64,000 nt of DNA from Paramecium tetraurelia. Its lineage: Eukaryota > Ciliophora > Oligohymenophorea > Peniculida > Parameciidae. Where the stretch lies: positions 67,215 to 131,214 of the forward strand of contig NW_001799644.1 in NCBI RefSeq assembly GCF_000165425.1. The letters run 5' to 3'. This document shows positions 1 through 10,913 of this stretch, piece by piece (within the stretch, counting starts at the first letter, position 1; every line of letters starts with the position of its first letter). A program made the position numbers and the translations under genes. Under the pieces are notes generated by a model that was given only the letters and a program-made list of their open reading frames with translations, was not told where the DNA came from and made no database searches.

Positions 1-1
1 T

Positions 2-670
2 TGGTGTTGCACTCAAACTCTGGATGGACATCAAAATTATATTAGTGATATTAAAATTAGTAATGACGAGAATACTCTTATATCATCTAGTTTTGATTTT
101 AAGATCAAAATTTGGTAATAGAAAGATCAAAAGATTTGGTTCTGTTCTTAAACCCTTGATAATCATAAAAACTATGTTTATTATTTGTCCATAAATGGAT
201 CTAATACACTTTTTGCTTCATCTTCTTGGGATTTCACTTTAAAAATTTGGTAGTTAAAAAGTAGAAAATGGGAATAGTATAGAACAATTGAGAAGAGATA
301 AAATGAATGGATTAAACGAATCTGTTTTTTAAATGATACTTAAATAGCTTGTTAGATTGTTGGATAACCAAAAATTGTAATAATGTAAGTCATTGGGAAT
401 AATGAGATATCATAATTGCAAGAAATTCCATTAACTGAAAATGATGATGAGTACTCGTATAATCCAATGATTTATTTTTAGAAGAAGAAGCTTATAATTT
501 TGAAGAACAACAAAAGCACACTAATACTCTAAGAAAAAAATAATGGATTATTTTAATTGATTCATACTATTAAAGGAAATCATCAAAGTCCAACTATAAT
601 TACAACTGGAAAGAGTTTAATAATGTTTGAGAAGGATAAAAAAAAGTTGTAATTATTCAAGACCTATTGA
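2..670 (+). CDS. WD40-repeat protein, 3' part
   Basis: This is the last 222 codons of a gene that begins before the window. Two clear WD40 blades are visible, each with a GH or NH start, a Ser-rich strand and a closing W-D-x(4)-IW (SSFDFKIKIW and SSSWDFTLKIW). They are followed by about 140 residues without further obvious blades, ending at TGA 668-670. Seventeen in-frame TAA/TAG codons are read as Gln. WD40 propellers are protein-protein scaffolds, and nothing visible here narrows the function. The 5' part would be needed to name the family. Confidence 0.85.
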
Positions 671-748
671 GATTGATAATGAGTTTAATCTATTAGATCT
701 GATTATATATAAATTTTATTATTGAATTCTTTATATTATTGATCATAA

Positions 749-1622
749 TCAATTAAGCAATTCATGCTCTAAGGCTTATCTATCCCACCATCCTTCAGAG
801 TCAAAAGTGAGATATTCTCCAGTCGATTTGTCCTTGAAGATTAGATTTCTATCCAATTTGTGGTAATGGAGATTCCAAAAGTAATTCTCTAATTTTGTAT
901 TATCAATGAAGATTACCTTTTATTTCTTGCTCTGAAAAATCAACATGCTCTAAATCAGATATTTAATGCAATTTGGTGATCAATTATCCAAAAGCACCTA
1001 CTTTTTGAACTGCAATCTAATGTGTATGAGGCAATAAATCCATTCTGATGACTGTTCTTCTAGTAAGTTCATAGAAGTAGGCCTAAGATTTATAAATAGT
1101 TAGTACGTTGAATCCAACAGTGTAGCCAAATAGGGCAACCAAAGCATAATAGAGGGGATATTTAGTAGTTAAGAAGAAGATTCCTCCCACGATTTCTAAG
1201 GATCTACCATATCTGAAGGGTTTTCCGAATCTGTATGAGGTGTATATATTGATGCCGTTCTCGTGAAGCTAAAGGGATGGAATGGATGCATTACCTTAGG
1301 TGGGAAATAGACATCGGAAACAGCTTCAGCTTAGACACTTGAGAATGAAGTTGCAATATATTTGACGATAGTTGAATTGTAGAGGCTAGTTAAGTAATTG
1401 AATAAGGCAATACGGTGTGATTTTGGGTAACCAAGTGTAAGTAGCAAAAAATCTCTCTTTTGCTTCTGGATGCATGTTAATGAAAACTCTATATTTATCA
1501 ATGTCGACTTTAGTCATTAAATCTGGTCTGTTTGGTTGGTGATGACTGGCTTTGAGGTGATGATCGCTTGCTCTGAATTTACTCAGATTCACCAAAGATC
1601 GAACTCCATTAAACTTTTACAT
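749..1622 (-). CDS. Putative membrane (possibly mitochondrial) protein
   Basis: A 263-aa protein built from four exons. The introns at 1386-1413, 1269-1294 and 889-916 (28, 26, 28 nt) restore one continuous frame from the ATG at 1622 to the TGA at 749. It has a basic N-terminus, a stretch with VFINMHPEAKERFFATYTWLP, one or two hydrophobic segments in the middle (IVGGIFFLTT and YYALVALFGYTVGFNVLTIY) and a hydrophilic C-terminal half ending WWDRQALEHELLN. The arrangement of a paired hydrophobic hairpin with a soluble tail recalls small mitochondrial TMEM70/TMEM186-like proteins, but this is only a resemblance. It starts 79 bp from the divergent gene at 1702, so the two probably share a promoter region. 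Confidence 0.75.
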
Positions 1623-1701
1623 TATTAATATTATTTGATTTAAATATATAAATTTTCATTATTTTAATCAAAACATTAAATAAAATTTTTATTGTTCCAA
1701 A

Positions 1702-2684
1702 ATGCATAATTATCGCGGAGTTAGACCGTCTACTGCCAAAATGAACACACTGCCTCCAGAGACAGAAAATCTGGAAGAGTATATGTACGATATTTCATAT
1801 TAAGGATAGGAAAATACTTTATGATCACTAAAAGGCTTGTGAGAAAGCAGGTAAATATTTGGAGGCTGATTGTGCAAAATAAAGATTGAAAGATCTCAAA
1901 ATTAAATACGAATCCAGAGCTAAATTAGATATAAGAGACAGACATGAATAAGAAGTTGATTTATAATTCATAATTTAGAAATATGAACTAACTAAATCAC
2001 ATCAAGAAGAAATGCAAAATTTCAATGCTTTTTGGGATGAAAAAATATAAGAGTTTGAACAAGATGCATAGAAGCTTAAAAATGAACTATAACAAAAATA
2101 AGAAGATGAAATGCAATAATTCCTATAAGATTTAGAGGGTTCTATTCCATAAACTCCCAAAGATTCTGCAGAATTATTGAGTCTCAAAAAAACAGAAGAG
2201 TAATTAGCGAGATAAGAAGAGTACTGTATTCACGCTATATTAGATATTTGGAAGCACATAAAATACAATCCAGAATCCAATAGATTTCGAAAGAAGAGCA
2301 AGAGAAGTGGACTTTAATGAGGAACAATAAAATTAAGAATCTCCTCCAATAATAAAAGATCAAGCAAAATAACGAAACCAATGTGCTAAATTAAAGAATT
2401 GAAAATGCTTAGGAAGAATAAAGAAAAATCAAAAAATCTGAGGAAGAAAAGTAGAATCTATATTTATAATAGATTAATTTAAAAGTATATTAACGTGAAA
2501 AAAGAATTAGAAGGGAAACAACTACAAGAATTACAAAGGGTTGACAAAGACTTTAAGAATACAACGTCTAATTTTATAGCTTCTAGAATGTCAAAAATGG
2601 CATCTCAATCAGGTTCCTAAATGTAAAGCGAAGATTGTAAACTAAAAATTATATATTCTAGAGTAATTCAAAGGGAAAAATTGA
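1702..2684 (+). CDS. Coiled-coil protein, possibly ciliary
   Basis: A 295-aa protein in five exons. Introns of 25, 23, 22 and 25 nt give an exact whole-codon length. After a short N-terminal tail (MHNYRGVRPSTAK) nearly the whole chain is charged, Gln/Glu/Lys-rich heptad sequence typical of a long coiled coil. The last 50 residues are Ser-rich and less helical (TSNFIASRMSKMASQSGSQ). No enzymatic motif is present. Conserved coiled-coil proteins of this size are common among basal-body and axonemal proteins of ciliates, but that role is inference. Other frames around 2300-2560 also look open, and only the spliced reading keeps the heptad character throughout. Confidence 0.8.
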
Positions 2685-3527
2685 ATATCAATTATAACAT
2701 TATTTATTATATCTTACTCTTTTAATCATGATTCCATAAACACCTTTTGAGTGAATTGCTATTTATATTTTAATTTAAAATGCTCCTCAATTACAATAAA
2801 TTGTATTTTATCAGTAATTTATATCACAATTGGGGGACTAGGATATTCAATAAGAATTAGTGGTGGAAACCTATGGATATCTTTAGCCATGCCAGTTTTC
2901 CTAAAAACTAATTAAATTAAGAATAAATTTATTTAATTTATGATTAAGCCACTCAAGAAATAAGTTAACTGATTCTTTTCTTTAGCATTTGATAATAAGT
3001 CATCGAATTTTTATTTCTTTATAAACAATAGAGTATTTGTATAATTGTTTTAGAATAATATGAAGTAAAAAAATAATCCAAAATAATTTAAGGTCTAAAT
3101 TAATAATATTTTATTCATATTTTGATCAATAAAATAGAAATAAAGATACTCTATCATTGCAATCTTACTAAGAAAAACTTAAGGATTTTTGAATTAAATT
3201 TTAAGATATTGTAAAAATACAACTTGACAAAGTTAAGAATGTTAGGGTTTTTCAATTGGAATAACAAGAAAATTATAATCGAACAGTTTTTTTAGGGGAT
3301 TTGCACATTAAAATCAAAACCTTAAAAAAATTATGAAGATTAATCATTAATTAAGTATAGCATCACTTTTGAATTAAGAAAATATAATATGGAAACTATT
3401 ATAAGCAGATATTATCAAAGAATGTGCTAGTAATTAATCTTTCCTTTTTTAAATTATGCAGTTTTGAAAAAAGACACAAATATTGATAAGAAGGCGATTC
3501 GGAAAATTATCAGATTGATTTTATAAA
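2685..3527 (+). other. Intergenic, no supported gene
   Basis: AT-rich DNA between the coiled-coil gene and a minus-strand pseudogene. Several plus-strand stretches are open with TGA as the only stop, the longest from about 3024 into the pseudogene at about 3600. None starts with a convincing ATG, joins by standard short introns, or matches a family I recognise. In such AT-rich sequence open frames of this length are expected by chance. A decayed plus-strand gene remains possible. Confidence 0.4.
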
Positions 3528-4437
3528 TCAACCTCTTAACTTATGATACTCGTTGGTAATTACTTCAGTCCAAGCTTACTTCAAATCAGCTACTTTAAAA
3601 TTCTTCTTTAACTCAGATGTAATTTAATTTGAATTAAATTCATTTACAATCATCTCTAAAACAGTATGATATCTTTCTTCACTGTAGCAATGAAGAAAAA
3701 TTCTGTTTTTCTGATATTCTTTTAAATTTGTAAAGTATTTAACCTATTCAGTTGGAAATAGAGATCCACCATTAGTATAAAACAAAGTTTCGGTTCTAAG
3801 AATAAATTTAAGTTTATACCTTTCAAATGCATCGTAATAGTCTGGTATAATAATAGTATAGGACTTTTGAAATGCATTTCTATAATCAGTGCTTCCACCA
3901 TTTAGTTAAATTCTATGCTCCATTCACTTTAGATTGACACTTTCACAATCTATTGCGATTCAAGCAACATGATTAAAAATAGTAACACTCACTCTAGCAT
4001 TTGGATTTTTCTATATTTCCAAAGCGTAATTTAAACAACAATTTTTCTCAGTATTCCCAAACATCTCCCTTCAAAGATTTAGAATCCTCAATCATAAAAA
4101 TATAATGAATTTTTTTCAATTTCAAATTTGTAATGGTATTTTTTTGTTCTATTTCTGATTAATACACTTGAAGCCTATTTTTCAATTGCTCGTTTTCTGA
4201 TACTGTTCCTTCAGCTTCACTTTCTTATTAAAACCTTTGCAACCATTATTTTAATTGATCATTTTCAGCTTTTATTGCTGATCTTTCAGTTTCACTTTAT
4301 TAATGAAAAATTAATTATTGGGTTTGCGTTTGCTTTAATGATTAAATTTTGGATTAGTTGGATACAACTATAATTCTTTAATTTTGATTTTTCATGAAAT
4401 TATTGTTTTTCGAATTGCTATTATTAGAACTCTTCAT
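3528..4437 (-). pseudogene. Decayed von Willebrand A domain protein
   Basis: From an ATG at 4437 the frame runs through about 130 residues of Gln/Glu-rich coiled coil and into a vWA-type start (HYIFMIEDSKSL, where working domains carry DxSxS). It stops at TGA 4048-4050. The rest of the domain continues in another frame (EIQKNPNARVSVTIFNHVA), is cut again by TGA at 3960-3962 and 3924-3926, and then stays readable to 3528 (NGGSTDYRNAF, FYTNGGSLFPT). vWA proteins with this EIQKNPNARVSVIIFN pattern form large families in Paramecium and bind ligands through a metal site. One frameshift, two in-frame TGAs and a weakened metal motif argue for a pseudogene. Confidence 0.8.
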
Positions 4438-6002
4438 TTAATTATTAATAATCAATGCTTTACATCAATAATTCTTTATAAAGACATACTTCTTTCTTTT
4501 TTATTTAATTAAATCGATACTTTTATTATAGATATTAGTTTATGGATTATTTAATCATCAAATTAAGGATTATCAAATGGTTAGGTGATGATTCATTCTC
4601 TTAAGGAAATCTTAGCTTTTAAAGCTCTTACAACCAATATTCATTATCAACAACTATCTACCAATTTTAATTATCAACAACTATCTATTTAAGAAAATCA
4701 TCAATTCTATTGAATGACAACTAAATGGCTTATTTAAAGGTAAATACTTCAATATTTTCTTATAATTTTTCACATAACAGTTTTATACAAAAAAAATACT
4801 AAATTTTGGGACTATTGCTTGTAATCATCCAAACTTTGAATCAAAGGATTCTAATATAACAAAAATGCTATTTAATAAAGTAAGATGTACAACAAAATGT
4901 AGTTTATCAGACGGGTTTCTTATACAACATAATTAATACTATAGAAACTATTAAGATTATTTTTCTAATTAAATTAAAATAACAGTATTTTTGGCTATTT
5001 TATTTTCTTGTTCAATTCCTTCTAGGATTAAAGATTACTTGCTACTTAAAGTTAAAGTGGCTTAACAATAAATAGTGCTAACAACTATTACATTCCAAGT
5101 ATGTATTGAAGACCCAAAATTGGAATCAATTATTGTTGAATGTTACTGCTTTATATATACAAGCTAAAATATTTATCTAAACTCTCTGCGATAATTAATT
5201 TACTTTTATTAGATATTTTTATGGCTTCTTTGTTGCAATTAGTCTGTAAGAATAAAAAAGGTTACCCCATTATCTAATTAAAAAAACTACGATGTTTTGA
5301 GGTATTTAAAGCTCTTTCACAGGGCATTTTGTTTTTATTTTCTTGTTCATATTAGATTAAAAATACCTTTATTTGGAGCATTATCTGTATAAACTATTTT
5401 CAAATTTTATTACTATTAAAGATAATAAGTAAATTAAGATATGAAGCATTAATTTATTTAATTTATATTAATTAAAAAAATGAGAATATTATTGAAACTA
5501 TAGTCAATATTATGGGGCATCTAAATACCGATATGATTTTGAGAAGTTATGGATTAGTATTATTTATATCACATTTTGGAGGAACTTCAAAGTAGTTGGG
5601 GTCAATAGGTTAATTTAGAGATAAAAATTAAGGAATATAAAAATATCATCCCAATATAAATGTTAAAACAGCAAATTCAATTAGAGGGTCTTAATAAAAT
5701 AAATAAAATTGTTAATCCATGCTAATAAGTCCAAAATAGTCCAAAATAAGTTTATTGTCAATGGACCGAGCAATTATGTAAAAATCTTGTCATTAAAAGA
5801 TATTTTGAAAATCAATTACATGCCACCAGTGTTGTCAGATATGGGTATATAAAAGTATGTTATCTAAGAAAAACTTAGTAATTATCCTTTAATTTTATCC
5901 ATATAAAGTATAATATTGTAATTTTATAAAATCTTATTTTAATAAAATAATTTCATTAATGGACAATTTATATTATATTAATATTAATTAACTAAATTGG
6001 CA
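4438..6002. other. Long AT-rich intergenic region
   Basis: About 1.6 kb with no gene I can support, which is unusual in this compact genome. Short open stretches exist on both strands, for example overlapping ones on plus and minus around 5500-5830. They lie antisense to each other, show no domain and have no consistent intron structure. One short direct repeat lies at 4643-4687. The left end carries the promoter side of the vWA pseudogene and the right end that of casein kinase I. Confidence 0.5.
4643..4687. repeat. Two-copy 18-nt direct repeat
   Basis: The 18-mer attatcaacaactatcta occurs at 4643-4660 and again at 4670-4687, separated by 9 nt (period 27). It lies in noncoding DNA just upstream of the vWA pseudogene. 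Two copies may simply be a local duplication, and no function can be assigned. Confidence 0.7.
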
Positions 6003-7416
6003 ATGTACGAATTGCAATTAGGAGATTTGATTGGGAATGTTTATAAAGTTAAGAAACTTCTATCTTAAGGTTCCTTTGGTAGGGTATATTTGGGAAGAAA
6101 CATAGAGAGTGGAATGAAAGTCGCAATAAAGGTTGAAAAATAGGAAATGTCAAATTGCTTTAGTATAGAAAGAGAGGTTAGTTGAGACATTATTAGTAGG
6201 TAAAAATATTGAAGAAATTACGAGGTATATCTTAAGTGCCATAGTTACTTTGGCACGGAAAGCACAATGAATTCTAAGTCATGATAACAAAGATGCTAGG
6301 ATTTGATTTAATTTATTTCTTGAAAAAACACAAGAGATTCTCAAATGAATGCATTTTCAATATAGCTTAACAAATGATAGAAATATTAGAGAATATTCAT
6401 AAAAAGTATTTTTAATCATATTATTTTAGGAATATACTCCATAGAGATTTAAAACCAGAAAATATTTTGGGTAAAAGACATTCAGATCAGATTTATCTAA
6501 TTGATTATGGGATTGCAAAAGATTTTGTAAAAAGTAAGAAATAAAGTTAAGTGAAAATTCCATTTATTGGAACAAGCAGATATGCAAGTATCACAGCTCA
6601 TCAAGGATTGGAGTAATCAAGAAGGGATGATTTAGAATCCTTAGGTTATGTTCTGATATATCTTTTCAAACAGAAATTACCTTGGTCTAATTATGAGAAC
6701 AGTGAATATGATCGTTTAGAGAGGATCGGGTAATTGAAAAGTGAAATACCGCTAAAAGAAATTTGTGAAGGCTGTCCACAATAATTATATAAGTAATGAC
6801 AAAACAAAATTTAGTTATATGATTTAGGTGGCAGAATTGAATCATCAATAAGTACCAAATTATTAAAAGCTGAAGTCCATTTTTTAATCGAAAATTAATC
6901 ACAAATAACATGTGATTTTTGATTGGTCAAACACTTAATTGGCTAATTCAAAATCTAGTCAAGATAGAACTAAAAATAATTTGAAATAAAATAAATATGA
7001 TAGTGTTTAGCAGATAAAGCTGTATTGACAATATAAATTATAGTAGATCTATTGAGAAGATGAGTTCTAGACATCTTCATACAATCACATTCCATGTTGA
7101 CTCTAATGCTTCTTCCTGTTTCAATAGTCAACAATCAAGCAGTATGCAGCACTCTTTTGGAAGTCACCAAAGTGTATAAGTTGATTTTATGAATTCTGAT
7201 TCGAGTGAACATACTCAAAAACAAGAAATAAATAAGATATCGACTTTTGAGGCTTTCTTAATAACTGATGACATCATGCCCATCAAGGATTAACTTTAAT
7301 TGATGGAATTAGAAAATTAGGATCTAGAAATTAAACATACTTTGCTGCATTACCATTCAGTCTATTATAACTTCAAAAATCCATTTTAGAGTTTGCTGCA
7401 ACTAAGAATGAATTGA
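6003..7416 (+). CDS. Casein kinase I family protein kinase
   Basis: A 441-aa Ser/Thr kinase in five exons (introns of 20, 24, 22 and 22 nt, exact codon count). The Gly-rich loop is LLSQGSFGRVYLG, the ATP lysine is in VAIKVEK, the catalytic loop is HRDLKPENIL and the metal motif is IDYGIAK. The CK1 signature replacing the usual APE region is plain: [31 protein letters not shown], then LPW. The DFG motif reads DYG, a conservative change. After the kinase core comes a Ser-rich tail of about 130 residues with no recognised domain. CK1 enzymes act in vesicle traffic, cilia and signalling. Ciliates have expanded this family, so a specific role cannot be assigned. Confidence 0.93.
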
Positions 7417-7524
7417 TTTATAAACTTCCTTTTTCATATAGCATATTACATCCGAATTTGAAATGGATTTATCCAAATAAATTTATGTATAATATCAACA
7501 AATAAATAAAATCAATAGACATCT

Positions 7525-8189
7525 TCATATCGATAGGCTCTTTTAAGGCCTAATCTTACAAGCAATTACATCCTTTGATATGAAATCAGCACAGTTCATT
7601 GCATTTACCCCTGAGACCTTTTTATCAGACATAAAAATAAGACCAGGGATAAAGTCATTTTTGTTATTCTTGTCTTTGGTACATACACAACCCATCCAAA
7701 CACAAATTTAAAATATAAATATTATTATTTCTTGATTATGCATTCTGCGTACTGAACTTAAAATTTTCAATATATTTTGAATGATGGACCAATTTTAAAA
7801 GGTTGTCAAATATTTCCTCAAGTTTGTCTGAGACTAATCCTGCCTTGAATTTTAAAGGATTCTACCTTAGATATAATATTAATAAATTTAGAAAAGACAA
7901 CCCCAAATTAAAATAAAAAATGATTTTAATGCTGTTGCAAATATTATTCCGAAATTCTGATAGTGAATTGATTCTATAATCCTATCTAAAGAGTATTTAA
8001 AAATGAATATTTGGTAGTATCTCACATCTCCAATGCAGTTAAGGATACAACTTAGGCTTAATTAATAGCATTAGTGATTGATCTGTTGGTAACTCTGACT
8101 TTGAGCTTATTTTTAGACCGGATGCCAAAATAATAGAAGGCAGAATTATCTAATTGAATATTTGATTAATGTGTGCAAGTATCTGTCAT
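7525..8189 (-). pseudogene. Fragmented coding sequence, unidentified
   Basis: Clear minus-strand coding character begins at ATG 8189 (about 55 codons, including DNSAFYYFGIRSKNKLKVRV) but ends at a TGA. It resumes in a second frame (RYYQIFIFKYSLDRIIESIH), then a third (KFKAGLVSDKLEEIFDNLL). The last part, from an ATG at 7695, is a 56-codon frame starting MGCVCTKDKNNK. I could not join these with canonical GTA...TAG introns, so I favour a decayed gene, perhaps with a separate small gene at its end. No family is recognised. It starts 79 bp from the divergent cyclin gene. Confidence 0.4.
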
Positions 8190-8268
8190 TGAAATTATAA
8201 TATCATATCATAATTTTATATTAAATAATATATATAATTTATACACATATATATATCTTTTGGGAAAA

Positions 8269-8796
8269 ATGAATGTAGTTATGGAAGGAGGATTGGAGGA
8301 ATCCCTAGAAGATAATATTATTTATGCAATAGCTAAGGTTTTGGACGAAATTGTCTAAGAAACAGACATTATTGAGAGTCCAATTTAAACAGTCTTTCAT
8401 ACCAATAAAAAACCCTAAATCACAATTTATAAATATATCGAGCGTATCAAGATGTACTCTTATTGCAGCAATGAATGTTTCGTATTGGCTCTGATATATA
8501 TAGACAAAGTGCAGGAGAGGAACCAGGATGTTGTTATAAATAGTCATTGCGTTCATAGGTTGATATCTAATTGTTATAACCATAGATTTCTGTTGGCCTG
8601 CATTCTTTTGAGCATTAAATACAATGATGATGACTATTACAAGAATGATTACTACGCTCGAGTCGGAGGAGTTACGCTACAGGAGCTAAACTAGCTTGAA
8701 AGGGACCTATTAACACTGTTGGATTACTAACTATTCGTTAGTTAAACTCAATACTACTATTACAAGGAAAAATTGATGAAATATGCATAACTATGA
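8269..8796 (+). CDS. PHO80-like (P/U-type) cyclin
   Basis: An intronless 175-aa protein whose whole length is a single cyclin fold of the PHO80/CNPPD1 type. Landmarks are the MYSYCSNECFVLALIYIDKV helix, then NSHCVHRLISNCYNHRFLLACILLSIKYNDD, the conserved KYNDD segment and YYARVGGVTLQELNQLE followed by LLTLLDYQLFV. These are the residues that contact the partner kinase in Pho80-type cyclins. Such cyclins pair with Pho85/CDK5-like kinases in nutrient and cell-cycle control. The partner is not in this window. The stop lies 18 bp before the next gene on the same strand. Confidence 0.9.
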
Positions 8797-8814
8797 TTAT
8801 ATAAATATAATAAA

Positions 8815-9345
8815 ATGGAAATGGCTTAAAGATTGGATATCAATTCATTAGTGCATTTGAATAATTTCATATTTCTTGTCTTCTCAATTTGCACCGATAA
8901 AATAGTGACAGAAGACTTTCAATGCAATGACCCTGAGGGAATAGGTTTTCTGCATTTTATCCTGTATGGAAACTTAATTGTGTAAATGTCCATTTAATAT
9001 CTTAGATATGGGATAATCTTCGTAATACAGTTCTTGAGTGCCTGCAATTTATTGGACACATGTACAAGGAAATTTGGAGCAGTTTGTATTACAATTAACA
9101 CATTTGTCTTCTTTGGAGGAGTGATTATATTCGATGTTTTATCTATGCTCTATGGGATCAAACAACACTTCTTTTCCACCAAATCAAAATGCAGAGAAAT
9201 TGAACTATTTACAATGTGTTGTGCATACATTTTTGTAGTGTGGATTAGTGTAATGATAATTGGAGCCACTAACCGCATAATTGACTATTTTAAACCAAGA
9301 AATGACTTGATATAACCATTAAATTAGAACCCTGCAGTTTTGTGA
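8815..9345 (+). CDS. Four-helix membrane protein
   Basis: An intronless 176-aa protein. Hydrophobic segments occur at roughly residues 10-25, 45-75 (GFLHFILYGNLIV and GIIFVIQFLSACNLL), 90-110 (ITINTFVFFGGVIIF) and 135-155 (IFVVWISVMIIGATN). The C-terminus is short and polar. The CDTC-like cluster NLLDTCTRK is present. I do not recognise the family, but small multipass proteins of this kind are abundant in Paramecium. It starts 18 bp after the cyclin stop. That is very tight but not evidence of co-transcription in a ciliate. Confidence 0.75.
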
Positions 9346-9373
9346 AATATTATATATTAATAACCCTGTTTGA

Positions 9374-10091
9374 TCAAAAAACACTCAACTTAATATTGTT
9401 TATTTTAATCCCTACTCTTTTTATGATATAGTAATATTACACTGATTACATCTCTATAGGCATAAAATAAATAAATATAAATTACATTCCATTGATGTCC
9501 CCTACGTAATTTAATTCATTCTTTACTTAACTATTGTATGTATGGACTTAAAATTGGACTTCAAATTTATTGGATGTTTGATAGTTTTATTATTATTTGT
9601 CCTCAAAATTGTTTTAGGGTAGCATATCCTATCCAATATAAGCATTTAAAAAATCTCTATTTCTGGAAGCAGATATGTCAATAATATATTATAATTAATC
9701 GATATATAGTTGATATATTTTAAAGACTTTTTTCATTTCTCAAATTTCATAATGAGTTTCATTATAAAAGAGCCTATTTCATGACAATTCAACAAGAATT
9801 CTATTCATTCACTAATATCTTGACTTTGAATTCTTTCAAATTAATAAATGAATGAACTTTTAATAAATAGAGTTATTATTAAATTTAGGAATTTTCACTT
9901 CAAATAATAGTTAGTCTAATATTATTTATAGATTCTTTTTGGTAAATCTTTAATTATAAAAACTATTGAATTTATATTATTTGGTTTCTATGCCCTGGAG
10001 TTGATAGAATAAAGTTCACTCCATTATATTAAGGAATATTAAGTGATAGAAACTCAATCAAAAAAACAACAGTTTAGCTGAATATCCCCAT
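9374..10091 (-). pseudogene. Fragmented minus-strand coding sequence
   Basis: From an ATG at 10091 about 70 codons are open (including NIPQYNGVNFILSTPGHRN). The frame ends at TGA and other frames continue. The strongest piece lies near 9500-9720 and reads YIIDISASRNRDFLNAYIGQ onward to about NELNYVGDINGM. I could not connect the parts by standard introns or find a stop that fits cleanly, so a decaying gene is more likely than an intact one. No family is recognised. Confidence 0.35.
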
Positions 10092-10173
10092 CTATTCTAT
10101 TAAGAACTTCAGAATTTTCTGTGTGTGTATAAATAGTAATAAATAGGAAAGTTTATGTAAAGTATATTAAAAT

Positions 10174-10881
10174 TCAATGTTTTGCAGTTGATGGTCTACT
10201 CTTTTATTTATCTAATTGTACAAATTATGTAATTGATGTATAGTTACCTGGGCCAGGAACTAAAATAGTTGCATAGAATAGAATAATACCTCCACTCTTT
10301 TTAGCTGCTCTAACAGCATCATCAATAAAGCACTTTCTTTTAGCACTACCAAATCGACACTTTGGTTATGTTTGTATAAGTTAGGCATTATATTCTCCAG
10401 GTCCAGGCATAAATGTGGATTCAGTTGAGAATCTATCAGGACCTTTGTTAATAGAAATGCTTCTGTTCTTATAAATATTGGGATCATATGCTCCAGGACC
10501 AGGCATTTCTGTTGTGTGAGGACATACTCCTACTCTCTATCCAATAGAGTAACCAATAGATTTTTGAGGACTTTATAGATAAGATCCTGGACCTGGAACA
10601 TCGTTATTCTGCAAATAGGATCTGTTCTTGACCATGTTTCTACTGAGTCCAAAAGATGCACCTTTTGTATTTGAAAATGAGCTAGCTGGATCATAGTAAC
10701 TTTCGGTGTAGAATTACACTTTGGTGAAATCAAACTTATTTCCATATCCGAATCCTGAAGCTCTGGTGCTTCTAAAATAATTTGGTTCATAATAGTCTGT
10801 TGAACAAGGAGTATGAAGTCTTCGAAATCTTTGAGCTTTAGGGAAGGAATATTGCACTGATGCTTAGACATGTTGAGACAT
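10174..10881 (-). CDS. SHIPPO/ODF3-like ciliary protein
   Basis: A 225-aa protein in two exons (one 30-nt intron near the 3' end, exact codon count). It contains four Pro-Gly-Pro-Gly-x-Tyr motifs: VPGPGSY, MPGPGAY, MPGPGEY and VPGPGNY. These define SHIPPO (STPG) repeats, and the spacing of 35-45 residues is typical. Proteins with this repeat (ODF3/CIMAP family) lie inside or on axonemal microtubules in sperm tails and cilia. The protein is about the usual length of ODF3-like members. It ends 32 bp downstream of the large coiled-coil gene, on the same strand. Confidence 0.92.
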
Positions 10882-10913
10882 TATTTTTAATATTAAAATA
10901 AAGTGTAGCTCAA

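Noticed and set aside
3024-3600. A plus-strand open frame of about 190 codons.
   Set aside because: It has no clear start, runs into the opposite-strand vWA pseudogene and matches nothing I know. Kept only as a note.
4643-4687. Possible start of a CRISPR-like or minisatellite array.
   Set aside because: Only two copies exist, with no further units on either side.
5460-5830. Open frames of about 110 codons on both strands.
   Set aside because: They overlap antisense to each other, lack domains and are within chance expectation when only TGA stops a frame in AT-rich DNA.
8796-8815. The cyclin and the following membrane protein as one fused gene.
   Set aside because: An in-frame TGA separates them and no intron spans the 18-bp spacer.
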